This document shows, one piece after another, positions 34,774 through 44,421 of a stretch of 64,000 nucleotides of DNA. How positions within the stretch are numbered: the stretch's first letter is position 1; every line of letters starts with the position of its first letter. This DNA comes from Planctomycetota bacterium (GTDB lineage Bacteria; Planctomycetota; UBA1135; JACQFD01), in the NCBI GenBank assembly GCA_016792805.1, contig JAEUHX010000033.1, forward strand, positions 1-64,000. The letters are read 5' to 3'. Both the position numbers and the translations under genes were made by a program. The notes below the pieces were generated by a model. The model saw only the letters and a list, made by a program, of their open reading frames with translations, did not search any database and was not told the DNA's origin.

Positions 34774-35916
34774 TCAGCGCTGGGATTGCGTCAGCACCAC
34801 GATTGCGGCGATGGCTCCCACCAGCAGAAGCAGCCCAAGGACTGCGAGCACAATCTTCACGACCGACCAGGGGCGTTGCCCCTGGACGGCGCCGCTGCGC
34901 CCGTCGACGCGGAATCGGTAGACCTTCTCTCCGAAGCGATAGGAGGAGATCCAAACGGGCAGCAGCACGAGCTTGAATGCGATCCCTCGATAGGCGGTCC
35001 TGACGCGCACGGAGCGCTGCTCGTCTCCGCCGATCCGACGGCGGCACTGGACCAGGAGCGATTGATCGATGGCCACCTTTGCGGTCCTCCAGCCGGCGCG
35101 CACATCGACCGAGGGGCGCTGTGCCTCGAATCCGGCAAGGAAGTGCGGCGAATACGGCTGCAGCGATTTCGCGTCATAGCCGAGGGCGAGTTCGGCCGAC
35201 TGGGGGCTCCCCGGTACGACGACGTCGTCAAAGTAGGCCTCGTGGGTGCCCTGTACCCAGGTCCACCGCACATGCCGAACCTGCCGCGTCTGCACGACCG
35301 GTTTCCCGTTCACCATCGTTGTGTAACTTTCCGTCGTGTAGTAATAATCGCCGCGCTCCCCTTCGAAATGGCTGTAGGTCTGAGAGTCGTAGGTCCAATA
35401 GGGAACATACATCCCCTGGAGCACTGCGCGCTGAGCCTCGTGCCGCAGATTCCCCGGCGCAAACCACAATTTCGAAACCCACTCTTTGAAGCGGCGCTCC
35501 GCGTCGCCCTTGGGGATCGTGAAAGGGGTGACCGCCTCTGGACGAACGTCGGCACCGGCGGACTCATCAGACACGTCGACGACGGCGGCACCACAAAAAC
35601 CGCATCGGGTGGCCTTCGTGGTGGCCTCGAGGTGAGTGACGGCGCCGCACTGCGGGCAGCGCACGTCGCGACCGCCCGGTTCGAGGCCGCGCGGCGGCTC
35701 CGCGAGCACTTCGTTGAAAGCATACTCCTCGATCGCCTGCTTCGACGCGGGGACGGCCTCTGTGAATCCACAATAAGGACAGTGGATCGAGGTGGTCCCA
35801 ACCCTGAACTCGAGCCGAGCGCCGCAGCCCTTGCAGGGGTAGCGGCGCTCCTTCGCGTCGGGGGCGGCGGCCTGCGGCGGGGCCGCCGAAGGCTGAACGA
35901 CCGGGGAGTCGGTCAC
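34774..35916 (-). CDS. Double zinc-ribbon membrane protein, partner of SPFH protein
   Basis: 380 residues. Two zinc ribbons at the N-terminus: C28/C31 with C46/C49 and C87/C90 with C105/C108. A central soluble part follows (MYVPYWTYDSQTYSHFEGERGDYY is spread over 165-190), then a single C-terminal membrane segment (about 350-375) with a short tail. Proteins of this type are sometimes annotated as PriA-like because of the ribbons, but no helicase motifs are present. It lies 27 bp downstream of the SPFH gene, the usual pairing, and may be anchored at the same membrane site. Confidence 0.75.
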   Translation of the reverse strand: MTDSPVVQPSAAPPQAAAPDAKERRYPCKGCGARLEFRVGTTSIHCPYCGFTEAVPASKQAIEEYAFNEVLAEPPRGLEPGGRDVRCPQCGAVTHLEATTKATRCGFCGAAVVDVSDESAGADVRPEAVTPFTIPKGDAERRFKEWVSKLWFAPGNLRHEAQRAVLQGMYVPYWTYDSQTYSHFEGERGDYYYTTESYTTMVNGKPVVQTRQVRHVRWTWVQGTHEAYFDDVVVPGSPQSAELALGYDAKSLQPYSPHFLAGFEAQRPSVDVRAGWRTAKVAIDQSLLVQCRRRIGGDEQRSVRVRTAYRGIAFKLVLLPVWISSYRFGEKVYRFRVDGRSGAVQGQRPWSVVKIVLAVLGLLLLVGAIAAIVVLTQSQR

Positions 35917-35943
35917 AGTGTCTGAAGGACCTTCTGCAGAAAG

Positions 35944-36951
35944 TTACAGTTTTGCCAGAAGCTCCTTCCGCTTCGCTTCATACTCTTCTGCAGTGATGAG
36001 CTTGTCTTCGAAGAGCTTCTTCAGCTGCTCAAGGCGTGCGCGCACGTCGACGGCCGGAGCGCCGCCCTGAGGGGCGGGCGCGGCCGGCTGCTGCATCGCC
36101 CCCATCGCAGCCGCCATCTGTTGCCCCATGGCGATTCCTGCGCCGAGCCCCATGCCGGCCCCCGCACCGCCGCCCGGATTCTTCGCCGCGTCGCCGATCG
36201 CCTGGGCCGTCTGGAATTGTGTGAACTTTCCGAGATCGCCCAAGACGGCCATCTTCGAGCGCGTGTCGAGCGCCTGCTCCACCTCGGGCGGCAGCGAGAC
36301 GTTCTCAATCAAGAATCGCGTGATGGCGATGCCCCACTCGCTCAGCCCTGCGTTGACCTCGGCCTCCACGGCGGAGTTCACTTCTGCCGAGCGCGCCATG
36401 AAATCCAAGGCGGCAAATTTACCGCTGCCGAGCACCTGCGACGCGTTGGCGACGAGAATATTGCGAAGCTGATTCGACACCTCCTCGACCTGGAAGAGGC
36501 CGTCGGTGCCGACGAGATGCTTGAGGAGCGCGCCGGGGTCGACCGCGCGCATCGCATAGGTGCCGAAGGCTCGCAGTCGAATGGGGCCGAACTCCGGGTC
36601 GCGCAGCATCACCGGGTTTTGTGTCCCCCACTTCAGGTCGGTGAACACGCGCGTCGCGACGAAATACACTTCCGCCTTGAAGGGGCTCTCGAATCCATAT
36701 TTCCACCCCTTCAGAGTCGAGAGAATCGGCATGTTCTGCGTCGAGAGCGTGTAGCGCCCGGGCTGGAACAGGTCGGCGATCTTTCCTTCATTCACAAACA
36801 CGGCCGCCTGCCCTTCACGCACCGTGAGCTGCGCCCCCATCTTGATCTCTTTGGCATAGACGGGAAACCGGTAGACCAGCGTGTCCGACGAGTCGTCGGT
36901 CCATTCAATGATCTCGATGAATTGCGAAACGAGGCGATCGAAGAGTCCCAT
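35944..36951 (-). CDS. SPFH/YdjI-like protein with C-terminal SHOCT domain
   Basis: 335 residues. The N-terminal 215 residues match the SPFH-like 'virion core protein' group (SQFIEIIEWTDDSSDTLVYRFP opening is spread over 9-30; FGTYAMRAVDPGALLKHLVGTDG; SEWGIAITRFLIENVSLPPEV). A Gly/Ala/Met-rich linker (about 250-295) leads to a SHOCT helix pair (LEQLKKLFEDKLITAEEYEAKR). No transmembrane segment is seen. In Bacillus the YdjH/YdjI homologues take part in membrane-stress protection. Encoded just upstream of the zinc-ribbon membrane protein. Confidence 0.85.
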   Translation of the reverse strand: MGLFDRLVSQFIEIIEWTDDSSDTLVYRFPVYAKEIKMGAQLTVREGQAAVFVNEGKIADLFQPGRYTLSTQNMPILSTLKGWKYGFESPFKAEVYFVATRVFTDLKWGTQNPVMLRDPEFGPIRLRAFGTYAMRAVDPGALLKHLVGTDGLFQVEEVSNQLRNILVANASQVLGSGKFAALDFMARSAEVNSAVEAEVNAGLSEWGIAITRFLIENVSLPPEVEQALDTRSKMAVLGDLGKFTQFQTAQAIGDAAKNPGGGAGAGMGLGAGIAMGQQMAAAMGAMQQPAAPAPQGGAPAVDVRARLEQLKKLFEDKLITAEEYEAKRKELLAKL

Positions 36952-37100
36952 AGTCGGCTTGGTTCGGTGGGAAAGGTGCGGGCCCGTGGTGCGAGAACAC
37001 GCCGTGGCCCTTCGCCGGCAGTCTAACTCTCACCACTCCGAGGCGTGCGTGGCCGAAACCGGGCTCGCGCCGCACCGGTCCATGGGCCACCCTTTCGCCC

Positions 37101-37754
37101 ATGCATCCTGCCTTCAGCGGGTTTCCCGGAGCGCGGACAATCGGCGCCTGGCTCGTGCCAGCCGCCACCGCCGCGCCGGCGTTGCTCGCACTCCTCGTTG
37201 CGGCGCAGCAGCCGGCCCCTCCGCCCGGAGCGGGTCCGGAGAGCCGCGCCGCGTCGCGCCCCGCCGAACGACCCAACAAATCGGAGAAAAGTACCGTGCT
37301 CAAAGTCGGTGACGCTGCGCCGGATTTCCGGCTTCTCGACCACACCGGAAAGGAACGCTCCCTGGAGCAGATGAAGGGGAAGCGATTCGTTTTGTGGTTT
37401 TACCCCAAAGCCGACACGAAGGGCTGCACGATGGAAGGGTGCGGGTTTCGGGACCGCAACGCGGATTTCCTGAAGCTCGGCGTTGAGATCCTTGGGATTT
37501 CCTTCGACACGCCGAAGGACAATGCGGCTTTTGTGAAGAAATTTGAGTTCCCCTATGCGCTGCTCTGCGACACCGACAAGAAAGTCAGCATTGCGTATGG
37601 CGCTGCCGCCGACGAGAAAGCGGCTTGGCCGAACCGCATCACGTATGTGATCGGTGCGGACGGCAAGATCGAGAAGGTGTATGAAAAGGTGGATGTGAAG
37701 ATCCACGCCAACGAGATCCTCGAGCAGCTCGGAGGCGCGAAGGCGCCGAAGTAA
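37101..37754 (+). CDS. Exported peroxiredoxin (BCP/PrxQ type)
   Basis: 217 residues. The catalytic domain starts at about 65 and carries PKADTKGCTMEGC: peroxidatic Cys109 and a resolving Cys114 five residues on, as in the BCP/PrxQ group. The 60-residue N-terminal part has a hydrophobic segment (about 13-35) followed by a Pro-rich spacer, so the enzyme is likely exported or membrane-tethered, unlike the usual cytoplasmic BCP. It reduces peroxides with thioredoxin-like donors. The gene lies 149 bp upstream from the divergent SPFH start and 8 bp before the next gene. Confidence 0.85.
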   Translation: MHPAFSGFPGARTIGAWLVPAATAAPALLALLVAAQQPAPPPGAGPESRAASRPAERPNKSEKSTVLKVGDAAPDFRLLDHTGKERSLEQMKGKRFVLWFYPKADTKGCTMEGCGFRDRNADFLKLGVEILGISFDTPKDNAAFVKKFEFPYALLCDTDKKVSIAYGAAADEKAAWPNRITYVIGADGKIEKVYEKVDVKIHANEILEQLGGAKAPK

Positions 37755-37762
37755 GGGCGCGC

Positions 37763-39154
37763 ATGCGCGTCCTGCGCCAACTTCTCCATCGGAATCCGGC
37801 CGCTCGCGGCCGGGTGGACCGACGCTGGCTGGCGGCTGCTGCGATCCTCCTCGCAGCGGCCGCTTTGTTTTGGGGATTCGGTTCGTTGGCGCTTGTTCCC
37901 GACTCCCCGACCTCCGCAGCCGCTCCCGACGCTGCCGAACGACGTCGAGCGCAGGTCGGTCCGGCGCCTGCCGGCACCGCAGCTTCCCCCGGTGCTCGGC
38001 GCACGTCGGAGACTGGCGGAAGCCAGGAATCGGCCGATCCTCGGGACGAAACGACCTTTCGGCTCGACCTTCGCATCCTCGATCTCGACGGTCGCTCCCT
38101 GCAGGAACGCGACGCCGCCGACGTTGCGACGCCATTCTCGCGGCTGCGCGTTCTCGTGACCGCCCCCGCCGAGTCGACCCCCGAGTCGGTCGCGCGCTGG
38201 GCGTGGCTCTGTCCGCAGTCGGTCGACAACCGCTGGCGCCTTCGGCCGCCGCGTGGCAATGCGGACGCCTCCGTGGATGTGCCTTTTCCGCCGCCGTGGA
38301 CCGTCCATGCACTTTTCGGCACCTATCTGCTCGGCTCGATCCGCGTCGAGCGGGCGGGCGCGTTCGAGATGCAATCCTCACTCCGTGGTCCCTGGCAGTC
38401 GGCCACGCTGCGATTTGTGGTGCTCGACGGCGACCGGGCGTTGCCGCTCCCCGGCGCCTTGGTCACGTCCTATTCCTCCCAGGAGAGGATCGAGAATCCT
38501 ACAGAAGCGCCCGAGGGCACTTCCGAGGATGAGTTCGACCCGGGGATCCTCCAATGCATTGCTCGGTTCGCGGGTGCGAGCGCGGCGGTGGCGAATGTCC
38601 AGTTGGGTCCCGGCGATTCCCGTACCTTACAGATGCAGCTCCATCGCGGCGCGCCGATCCGAGGACGGCTTCTCGACGGTGCCGGCCAGCCCGCTGCCGG
38701 AGGTGTACAGATCCGACTCAACGATCCCTATTCCATCGCGGGCGGCCGGGCGCTGCTTGAGAGCAGCGAAGCCGGTGCCGATGGCTACTTTTCCCTGCAG
38801 GGTGTGCGCAACGCTGACATCTTAATTCTCGCCCTTGCGGGCGACGGCGCGCTTTGCGGCCTCCGCTTCCCGTCGGGCCTCGTCCCCGGCGACGAGCCGC
38901 TGCTCGTCCTTCGCGAAGGGTTCCAAGTGGAGCTTTCGCCCGAGCGTGCCGGCTGGCGCCCCTGCTGCATCTCCATCCGCGACAGCTCGGGGTCGGTTCT
39001 GTGGTCACAGCTCGCCGAAGAGTCAACGCCGCTTCAGCTCCGCCTCGCACAAGGCACGTACTCCCTGGAGCAGATCGACTGGGGCGGCGTCTTTCGCACC
39101 GAGCCATTTCGAGTTGAGAACGCAGATATCACCCTATCGATTCGCCCCCGCTGA
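37763..39154 (+). CDS. Membrane-anchored secreted protein, carboxypeptidase-regulatory-like
   Basis: 463 residues. A basic start is followed by one hydrophobic segment (about 22-44) and an Ala/Pro/Ser-rich linker (45-95). The C-terminal part contains GAPIRGRLLDGAGQPAAGGV and GADGYFSLQGVRNADILILAL, the pattern of carboxypeptidase-regulatory-like domains, as in the protein at 690-3338 (both also have a membrane anchor and a polar linker). Function unknown. Follows the exported peroxiredoxin after 8 bp. Confidence 0.6.
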   Translation: MRVLRQLLHRNPAARGRVDRRWLAAAAILLAAAALFWGFGSLALVPDSPTSAAAPDAAERRRAQVGPAPAGTAASPGARRTSETGGSQESADPRDETTFRLDLRILDLDGRSLQERDAADVATPFSRLRVLVTAPAESTPESVARWAWLCPQSVDNRWRLRPPRGNADASVDVPFPPPWTVHALFGTYLLGSIRVERAGAFEMQSSLRGPWQSATLRFVVLDGDRALPLPGALVTSYSSQERIENPTEAPEGTSEDEFDPGILQCIARFAGASAAVANVQLGPGDSRTLQMQLHRGAPIRGRLLDGAGQPAAGGVQIRLNDPYSIAGGRALLESSEAGADGYFSLQGVRNADILILALAGDGALCGLRFPSGLVPGDEPLLVLREGFQVELSPERAGWRPCCISIRDSSGSVLWSQLAEESTPLQLRLAQGTYSLEQIDWGGVFRTEPFRVENADITLSIRPR

Positions 39155-39437
39155 GCAGCTGAATCATGTCCCGCTTTCAGGGTGTCTCCGGGCAACAGCG
39201 AAGTGCACAGACCACCAATCGAACCGCAGGGGCTGCGCTTGCGTCAAAGATCGGCGCGTGACGTGCCCCGCGTGATGAGTCTTTTGTGACAGCCTTCCTC
39301 ATCCGGCGGCGCACGCGCCGACCCCACTTATCCGTTTTTGAAGGGGCTCCTCGACTGTCCGCTGCCGCGTCAGAATCGACTACGCACAGCCGAGGCGAAT
39401 CCGTCAGCCTTTGCGAGACCACGTTTGCATCAGGACA
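39155..39437. repeat. Convergent gap with second copy of short repeat and a partial element
   Basis: 283 bp without a gene. 39305-39333 is the second copy of the palindrome plus CCCACTTATCC tail (27 bases identical to 517-543). 39345-39378 matches the right end of the inverted-repeat family (CTCGACTGTCCGCTGCCGCG) without a left end, so it is a truncated copy. GTGATGAGTCTTTTGTGACAG at about 39272-39292 is the least GC-rich part. Confidence 0.7.
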
Positions 39438-40553
39438 CTAGCCGGTGAAGCGGGACTTCGGTCCGGGAAGCCCAAACTCCGCGCGCAGCTTCGCGAATGC
39501 CGGCTTGATCGTGCCGAAGATGATCGCGCAGCGCTGATCGTAGTGAATGAAGGCGCTCTTCATTGCGTTCACTGTAATCTTCTCAAGGTCGTCGAACCCC
39601 ACGTCGAAGTGCTCCGCGGCGAGCGCGTATTCTTTGGAAAGCGTCGTCGCACTCATCAGCCGATTATCCGTATTCAGCGTCACGCGAAAGTGTTCACGGA
39701 AGAACACGCCGAAGGGATGGGAGTCGAGCGAAGGCACCGCGCCCGTCTGCACATTGCTGCTGAGGCAGATCTCGAGCGGAATACGCCGATCCAGAATGAA
39801 CTGCGCGAGCGGGCCAAGGCGAAGCACCTTTCCTTCGTGCTCCACCACGTCTTCCAGAAGGCGCGTCGCGTGGCCGATTCTGTGAGCACCACAAATCTGG
39901 ATCGCCTGCCAGATCGACTCGCGGCCAAAGGCCTCCCCCGCATGGATCGTGATCGAGAAATTCGCGCGGCGGATCGCGTCAAACGCCGCCAGGTGCCGCT
40001 TCGGCGGATGCCCCGCCTCCTCACCCGCGAGATCGAATCCAACACATCCGCGGTCTCGGAAATCGAGCGCGAGTTCCGCCATCTCGAGGGAATCCTCGCG
40101 GTTGCGCATGCCGCATACGATCAACCCGAACTCGACGCCGAAGCGCCGGCGCCCCTGGTCCAGCCCCGCGAGCACGGCCTCCATCACGCGCTCGAGCGAG
40201 AGCCCGCGCTGCGTGTGAAACAGCGGAGCGAAGCGGATCTCCGAGTAAACAACTCCATCATTCTTACAATCCTCCAACGCTTCGAACGCAACGCGCTCAA
40301 GCGCCTCGGGCGTCTGCATGACGGCGATCGTGTGGGAGAAACCTTCCAAATAGAGCGGCAGCGACTTGCGGTCGGCGCCGCGCCGAAACCACTGGGCGAG
40401 CTCGGCCGGATCCTGCGTCGGGAGGCCGTCATAGCCCGACTGCCGGGCGAGTTCGATCACCGTGGCGGGACGCAGTCCGCCATCGAGATGCTCATGTAGG
40501 AGCACCTTGGGCATGCGGCGGCAAAGGGCTTCGTCGAGGACGAGCTGAGTCAT
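39438..40553 (-). CDS. add: Adenosine deaminase
   Basis: 371 residues. It hydrolyses (deoxy)adenosine to (deoxy)inosine with a bound zinc. Seen: zinc ligands in LLHEHLDGG (H20, H22), the FHTQRGLSLERV substrate-lid region, the third ligand and catalytic Glu in ITIHAGEA, GHATRL, LSSNVQTGAV and NTDNRLMS, where the last zinc-binding Asp sits in TDN rather than the common TDDP. The start is MTQLVLDEALCRRMPK. It lies 64 bp downstream of the photolyase gene on the same strand and could be co-transcribed with it. Confidence 0.9.
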   Translation of the reverse strand: MTQLVLDEALCRRMPKVLLHEHLDGGLRPATVIELARQSGYDGLPTQDPAELAQWFRRGADRKSLPLYLEGFSHTIAVMQTPEALERVAFEALEDCKNDGVVYSEIRFAPLFHTQRGLSLERVMEAVLAGLDQGRRRFGVEFGLIVCGMRNREDSLEMAELALDFRDRGCVGFDLAGEEAGHPPKRHLAAFDAIRRANFSITIHAGEAFGRESIWQAIQICGAHRIGHATRLLEDVVEHEGKVLRLGPLAQFILDRRIPLEICLSSNVQTGAVPSLDSHPFGVFFREHFRVTLNTDNRLMSATTLSKEYALAAEHFDVGFDDLEKITVNAMKSAFIHYDQRCAIIFGTIKPAFAKLRAEFGLPGPKSRFTG

Positions 40554-40617
40554 GCGCGGAGGCTAGCGGCTTCGGCGCGGCCTGGCGAGTAATGCGGTGT
40601 GAAGACGGCGTGGGCGC

Positions 40618-42189
40618 TCACCCCGCGTCGTCGGCGAAGGAGTAGGGCTCCTCCGCCGGGCGGAGCGACGCACGCAGCTTCTTCGCCCGCGCTTCGATGG
40701 CGGCGCGCTCCGAGACGCTCCACCGATCCCATGTGCGATACAGCGCGCCAATCCTCGGATTTGCTCCAAGGCGCTTGCGGTGCCGCGCGAGGAATGACCA
40801 ATAGAGCGCATTGAACGGGCAGGCGTCGTCGCCCGTTCGCTTAGAGACATCAAATCGGCACCCTTCGCAATAGTTACTCATCCGATGGATGTACGCCCCG
40901 GAAGCTGCATATGGTTTTGTGGTAAAACCATCGTCGGCGAAAAGTGCCATCCCGTGCACATTCGGCAGCTCGACCCACTCGAAGGCGTCGACGAAGGCGG
41001 CCCAGAACCAATGGGAGAGATCGATCGGACGGATCCCGGCGAGCAGTGCGAAATTCCCAAGGACCATGAGCCGCTGGATGTGGTGTGCGTAGCCGGTGGC
41101 GGCCACGGCGCCGACACACTCGCGCATGCAGCGCATCTCCGTCTTCGACGGATCCCAATAAAAATCGGGGAGCGGCAGATCGGCGCCGAGTGCATTGGCC
41201 GCTCGCATCGCGGGCATCCGAAGCCAATACATGCCGCGCAGATACTCACGCCATCCCGCGATCTGCCGAACGAATCCTTCCGCCGATGCAAGCGGCATGG
41301 CGCCGCGGCGGTACGACTCAAGAGCGCGCTCGATGACCTCCCGCGGGTGAAGGAGCCCCAAGTTCAAGGATGTCGAGAGGCGCGAATGCCACAGAAACTT
41401 CTCGCCCGCCAGCATGGCATCCTGGTACGGGCCGAATTCCGTCGCTCGGTATTTGAAGAAGTCGTCGAGCTCTGCGAGCGCCTGCACGCGCGTCACGGGC
41501 CAATCGAATCCGTCGACAGAGCCGAACGCGCCGGGCCACGCCGCAGCGCGCCTCATCCAGCGGCGCGTCACGGCGTCCGGAAGATGGGACGGCAGCGCCG
41601 GCGGCTTCTCACCCTTGGCAGGACGACGATTCTCGGCGTCGAAGGAGAGCTTCCCTCCAACGGGCTGCCCCTTTTCCATGAGCCACCCGGTGCGCTTTCG
41701 CATCCACCCATAGAACAAATCCATGCGCAGCGTGCGGCGGCCCCGTGCCCATTCTGTAAATTCATCCCGAGTCAATAAAAAGTGGCCGCCCTCGCCGCCG
41801 TCGGGCCGGAGCTCAAGCGGCGCTCCGAGCGCTCCGGAGTCTCCCGCCGACCGCATCGAGTTCCACAATCCCCACTCGCGCGGCTCGAGGGCGACGACGC
41901 GGCTCGAGCGACGGCGCTTCACATGCCTCGCAATGCCTTCCACATAATTGGGGGCCCGCTCCCACTCGACCTCGAAGCCGTCGCGCGCCAGTTCCTTCGC
42001 GAAATGCTGCTGCGCCGAGAGCACGAGCACGAGCTTCTGGCGATGGAACGGCAGTGCCGCCCCTTTTTGTTCGGATCGAACCATGACCACAGTTCCATCC
42101 TCGGGGCGCTTCGGAACACACGCGAGGCGCCGGTCGAGATCGCAGGGGCCAACGAAGTAGGCCGGACGCGGTCCGCGGGACTTCACCAT
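40618..42189 (-). CDS. FeS-type bacterial cryptochrome / (6-4) photolyase
   Basis: 523 residues. It belongs to the deoxyribodipyrimidine-photolyase-related (PhrB/CryB, FeS-BCP) group. The four cysteines expected to hold a 4Fe-4S cluster are visible: C354 (EMRCMREC), C441 and C444 (NYCEGC) and C457 (DACPF), with the same 3- and 13-residue spacing as in Agrobacterium PhrB. The FAD-binding region includes PYQDAM, WHSRLSTSLNLGLL and FVRQIAGWREYLRGMYW. Repair of (6-4) photoproducts or blue-light signalling are the alternatives. The start overlaps the 3' end of the deacetylase-family gene by seven bases. Confidence 0.9.
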   Translation of the reverse strand: MVKSRGPRPAYFVGPCDLDRRLACVPKRPEDGTVVMVRSEQKGAALPFHRQKLVLVLSAQQHFAKELARDGFEVEWERAPNYVEGIARHVKRRRSSRVVALEPREWGLWNSMRSAGDSGALGAPLELRPDGGEGGHFLLTRDEFTEWARGRRTLRMDLFYGWMRKRTGWLMEKGQPVGGKLSFDAENRRPAKGEKPPALPSHLPDAVTRRWMRRAAAWPGAFGSVDGFDWPVTRVQALAELDDFFKYRATEFGPYQDAMLAGEKFLWHSRLSTSLNLGLLHPREVIERALESYRRGAMPLASAEGFVRQIAGWREYLRGMYWLRMPAMRAANALGADLPLPDFYWDPSKTEMRCMRECVGAVAATGYAHHIQRLMVLGNFALLAGIRPIDLSHWFWAAFVDAFEWVELPNVHGMALFADDGFTTKPYAASGAYIHRMSNYCEGCRFDVSKRTGDDACPFNALYWSFLARHRKRLGANPRIGALYRTWDRWSVSERAAIEARAKKLRASLRPAEEPYSFADDAG

Positions 42190-43127
42190 GGTTCGCTCTT
42201 ACAGATCGCAGTGCGGCGGGCCGCCGCCGCCGCCTCGCGCACGGTATTCGCGTGGGCGCGCACGGTGATCGAGGGGTCGCGCGCGTAGCCGCCCCCCATC
42301 ACGGTGACGATCGGAATCCGCCGCGCGGTGCACGCGTCGAGCACGGTTCGATCGCGCCGCGCAAGCCCATCGAGCGTGAGTGCGAGGCGGCCGAAGCGGT
42401 CGCCGCGAAGCGGGTCGACCCCCGATTGATACAGAACGATGTCCGGCGCGAAACCCTCAAGAATCGCGGGAAGATGGCGGTCGAGTTCCTCGAGAAACCG
42501 CGCGTCGCCCGTGCCGTCCTCGAGGCCGATGTCGAGCGTGCCCGCAATCTTTATGCGGGGATAATTGCGCGCGCCGTGCATCGAGAATGTAAACACTCGG
42601 CGGTCGCCGCCCAGGATCTCGGCCGTCCCGTCTCCTTGGTGCACGTCGAGATCAACGATGGCGACGCGCGCGGCAAGCCGCTCCGAGAGCAGAATGCGGG
42701 CGGCCACGGCGAGATCGTTGAACACACAAAAACCAGCGCCGCGTGCGAGTCCTGCATGGTGCGTGCCGCCGGCCAGGTTGCAGGCGACGCCGTCTGCCAA
42801 CGCTGCGCGCGCCGCTGCCAGTGTGCCCGCCGCGGCGGCGCGCGCGCGTCGCGAGAGCGCCTCGTCAACGGGAAGCCCAATGCGCTTGCACATCTCCGGG
42901 CCCACCGTGTGGGTGAGGACCGCGTCGACCCAGGCCTCGTCGTGGGCCGACAGAAGCTCCTCGCGCGAGAGCAGACCCGGGTCGGCGATAGACTCGTGGG
43001 CGAGCGTCCCATCGGCGAGGACTGCTTCCCGCACTGCGGCGTACTTCCCCATCGGGAACGGATGCCCGGGTGGAAGTGGCACGGTGTAGTGATCGGAGGC
43101 GAACGCGCGCACGACTGCGAGAAGCAT
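42183..43127 (-). CDS. Histone-deacetylase-family (arginase-fold) hydrolase
   Basis: 314 residues from the ATG at 43127. It is a zinc-dependent amidohydrolase of the HDAC/AcuC/acetylpolyamine family. Catalytic and metal residues are seen in GGTHHA (H123, H124), VDLDVHQGDGTA (zinc ligands D161 and H163) and YQSGVDPL with the third ligand Asp. GGGYARD is near the C-terminus. The substrate in bacteria varies (acetyl-lysine proteins, acetylated polyamines, acetoin metabolism). First gene of the run deacetylase, photolyase, adenosine deaminase. Confidence 0.88.
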   Translation of the reverse strand: MLLAVVRAFASDHYTVPLPPGHPFPMGKYAAVREAVLADGTLAHESIADPGLLSREELLSAHDEAWVDAVLTHTVGPEMCKRIGLPVDEALSRRARAAAAGTLAAARAALADGVACNLAGGTHHAGLARGAGFCVFNDLAVAARILLSERLAARVAIVDLDVHQGDGTAEILGGDRRVFTFSMHGARNYPRIKIAGTLDIGLEDGTGDARFLEELDRHLPAILEGFAPDIVLYQSGVDPLRGDRFGRLALTLDGLARRDRTVLDACTARRIPIVTVMGGGYARDPSITVRAHANTVREAAAAARRTAICKSEPW

Positions 43128-43254
43128 GGGCGCTCGCGAAGCAGCCGCCGCTGCCTCCAAGCGGCGGCCCCCTCCCGGTGCTTCGGTCGATGAACGGTCC
43201 CCGCTCGGATCCAGACGGCCAAGCGCTCGCGCCGACTTCTCGAACTCGTCTTCC

Positions 43255-43260
43255 TATACT
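43255..43260 (+). promoter_or_regulatory. Possible -10 box for the SGNH gene
   Basis: TATACT lies 51 bp before the ATG at 43312, in the 184-bp gap between divergent genes. No good -35 hexamer is found at the right spacing, so this is tentative. Confidence 0.2.
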
Positions 43261-43311
43261 CCGACCGCCCTCCCGGCGGCTTGTCTGTGCACAGGCAGCA
43301 TCAACGCGACC

Positions 43312-44421
43312 ATGCCCTCCTCGATCCGTACGCGGCTTGCTCTGGTCCTTGGCGGCGCGTTGCTGGCGACCGCGGCCGTCGAGGTGGCGGTGCGCGTCCG
43401 CCAGAAGCTGCGCTTTGGCGGAACGGGGTTCTTCCCGGTGGAGACTCGCTTTGATGAGCAGCGCCAGCTCGTGCTGCTGGAGCCGAACCAGGACACCGGA
43501 CGTATTCGCATCAACTCGCTTGGGTTTCGAAGCCCTGAGCTCGAGAGCCCTAAGCCGCGCGGGCGCGCGCGGCTCGCGTTCATCGGCGGAAGCACGACGC
43601 TCTGTATCGAAGTGGCGGGAGACGAGAACACATGGCCGCACCTGACCTGGCAGCGAATTCAACAATCGGAGCTGCTACAAAAAACGGCGAGCGGCGCGTC
43701 GGTCGATTATGTGAACGGCGGTGTCCATGGATACGGCCTTGTGCAGACGGCGAGGCATTTTCATGATTTTGTGGAGCCGCAGAAGCCCGACGTGGTGCTG
43801 ATCTACCACGCCACCAATGATCTGACGGGTGATACGCGCGAGCTCGCGCGCAAGCAGGGCTTGTTCGAGGAGGATCCGAACGCGCAGGGCGGTCTCGCGC
43901 GCTATTCATTAACTTGGTTTCTCATCCAGAAGAACCTGAAGGTGAAGCAACGCACGACGCGCAACGGGAACCGCAAGACGCTCCAATTCGATCCGGCCTC
44001 CACGGCGAAGCCCTTCGGCGATCGGCTAGCGCGTTTTTGTAAGGAACTGCGTGAGCGGACCGGGGCGCTCGTGGCCGTGACGACTTTCTCTCAGCGGGCG
44101 CGAATAGACCAGACTCCCGAGCAGCAGCTCGACGGCTGCGAATCGAGCCTCGTCTATATGCCTTGGATGTCGCCCGCGCAGATCGCGCAGTCATTCGCGA
44201 TCTATAACGAGGAGATCCGCCGCGCGGCGCGCGAGACGGGCGCCTTGCTTATCGAAGCCGAGCGCGAGATCCCCGCCGACAAAGTGCACTTCGTCGATTC
44301 TGTGCACTTATCACAGCGCGGCTGCGACCGGATGGCCGACATCCACGTTCGCGCGCTGCTCGGTTGGCCGCAGTTTTGTGGATTGATGGAAGCGCTGGCG
44401 AGAGAGGCGGCGGGGAAATAG
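43312..44421 (+). CDS. Membrane-anchored SGNH/GDSL-type hydrolase
   Basis: 369 residues from the ATG at 43312. An N-terminal signal-anchor (about 7-26) precedes an SGNH fold: the nucleophile block is FIGGSTT, GGVHGYGLVQTARHF is the block II region, YHATNDLTGD is the block III Asn region, and DSVHLSQRG holds the catalytic Asp and His. Such proteins deacylate or deacetylate envelope glycans; the substrate is unknown. It lies alone between the deacetylase run and a decayed region. Confidence 0.78.
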   Translation: MPSSIRTRLALVLGGALLATAAVEVAVRVRQKLRFGGTGFFPVETRFDEQRQLVLLEPNQDTGRIRINSLGFRSPELESPKPRGRARLAFIGGSTTLCIEVAGDENTWPHLTWQRIQQSELLQKTASGASVDYVNGGVHGYGLVQTARHFHDFVEPQKPDVVLIYHATNDLTGDTRELARKQGLFEEDPNAQGGLARYSLTWFLIQKNLKVKQRTTRNGNRKTLQFDPASTAKPFGDRLARFCKELRERTGALVAVTTFSQRARIDQTPEQQLDGCESSLVYMPWMSPAQIAQSFAIYNEEIRRAARETGALLIEAEREIPADKVHFVDSVHLSQRGCDRMADIHVRALLGWPQFCGLMEALAREAAGK

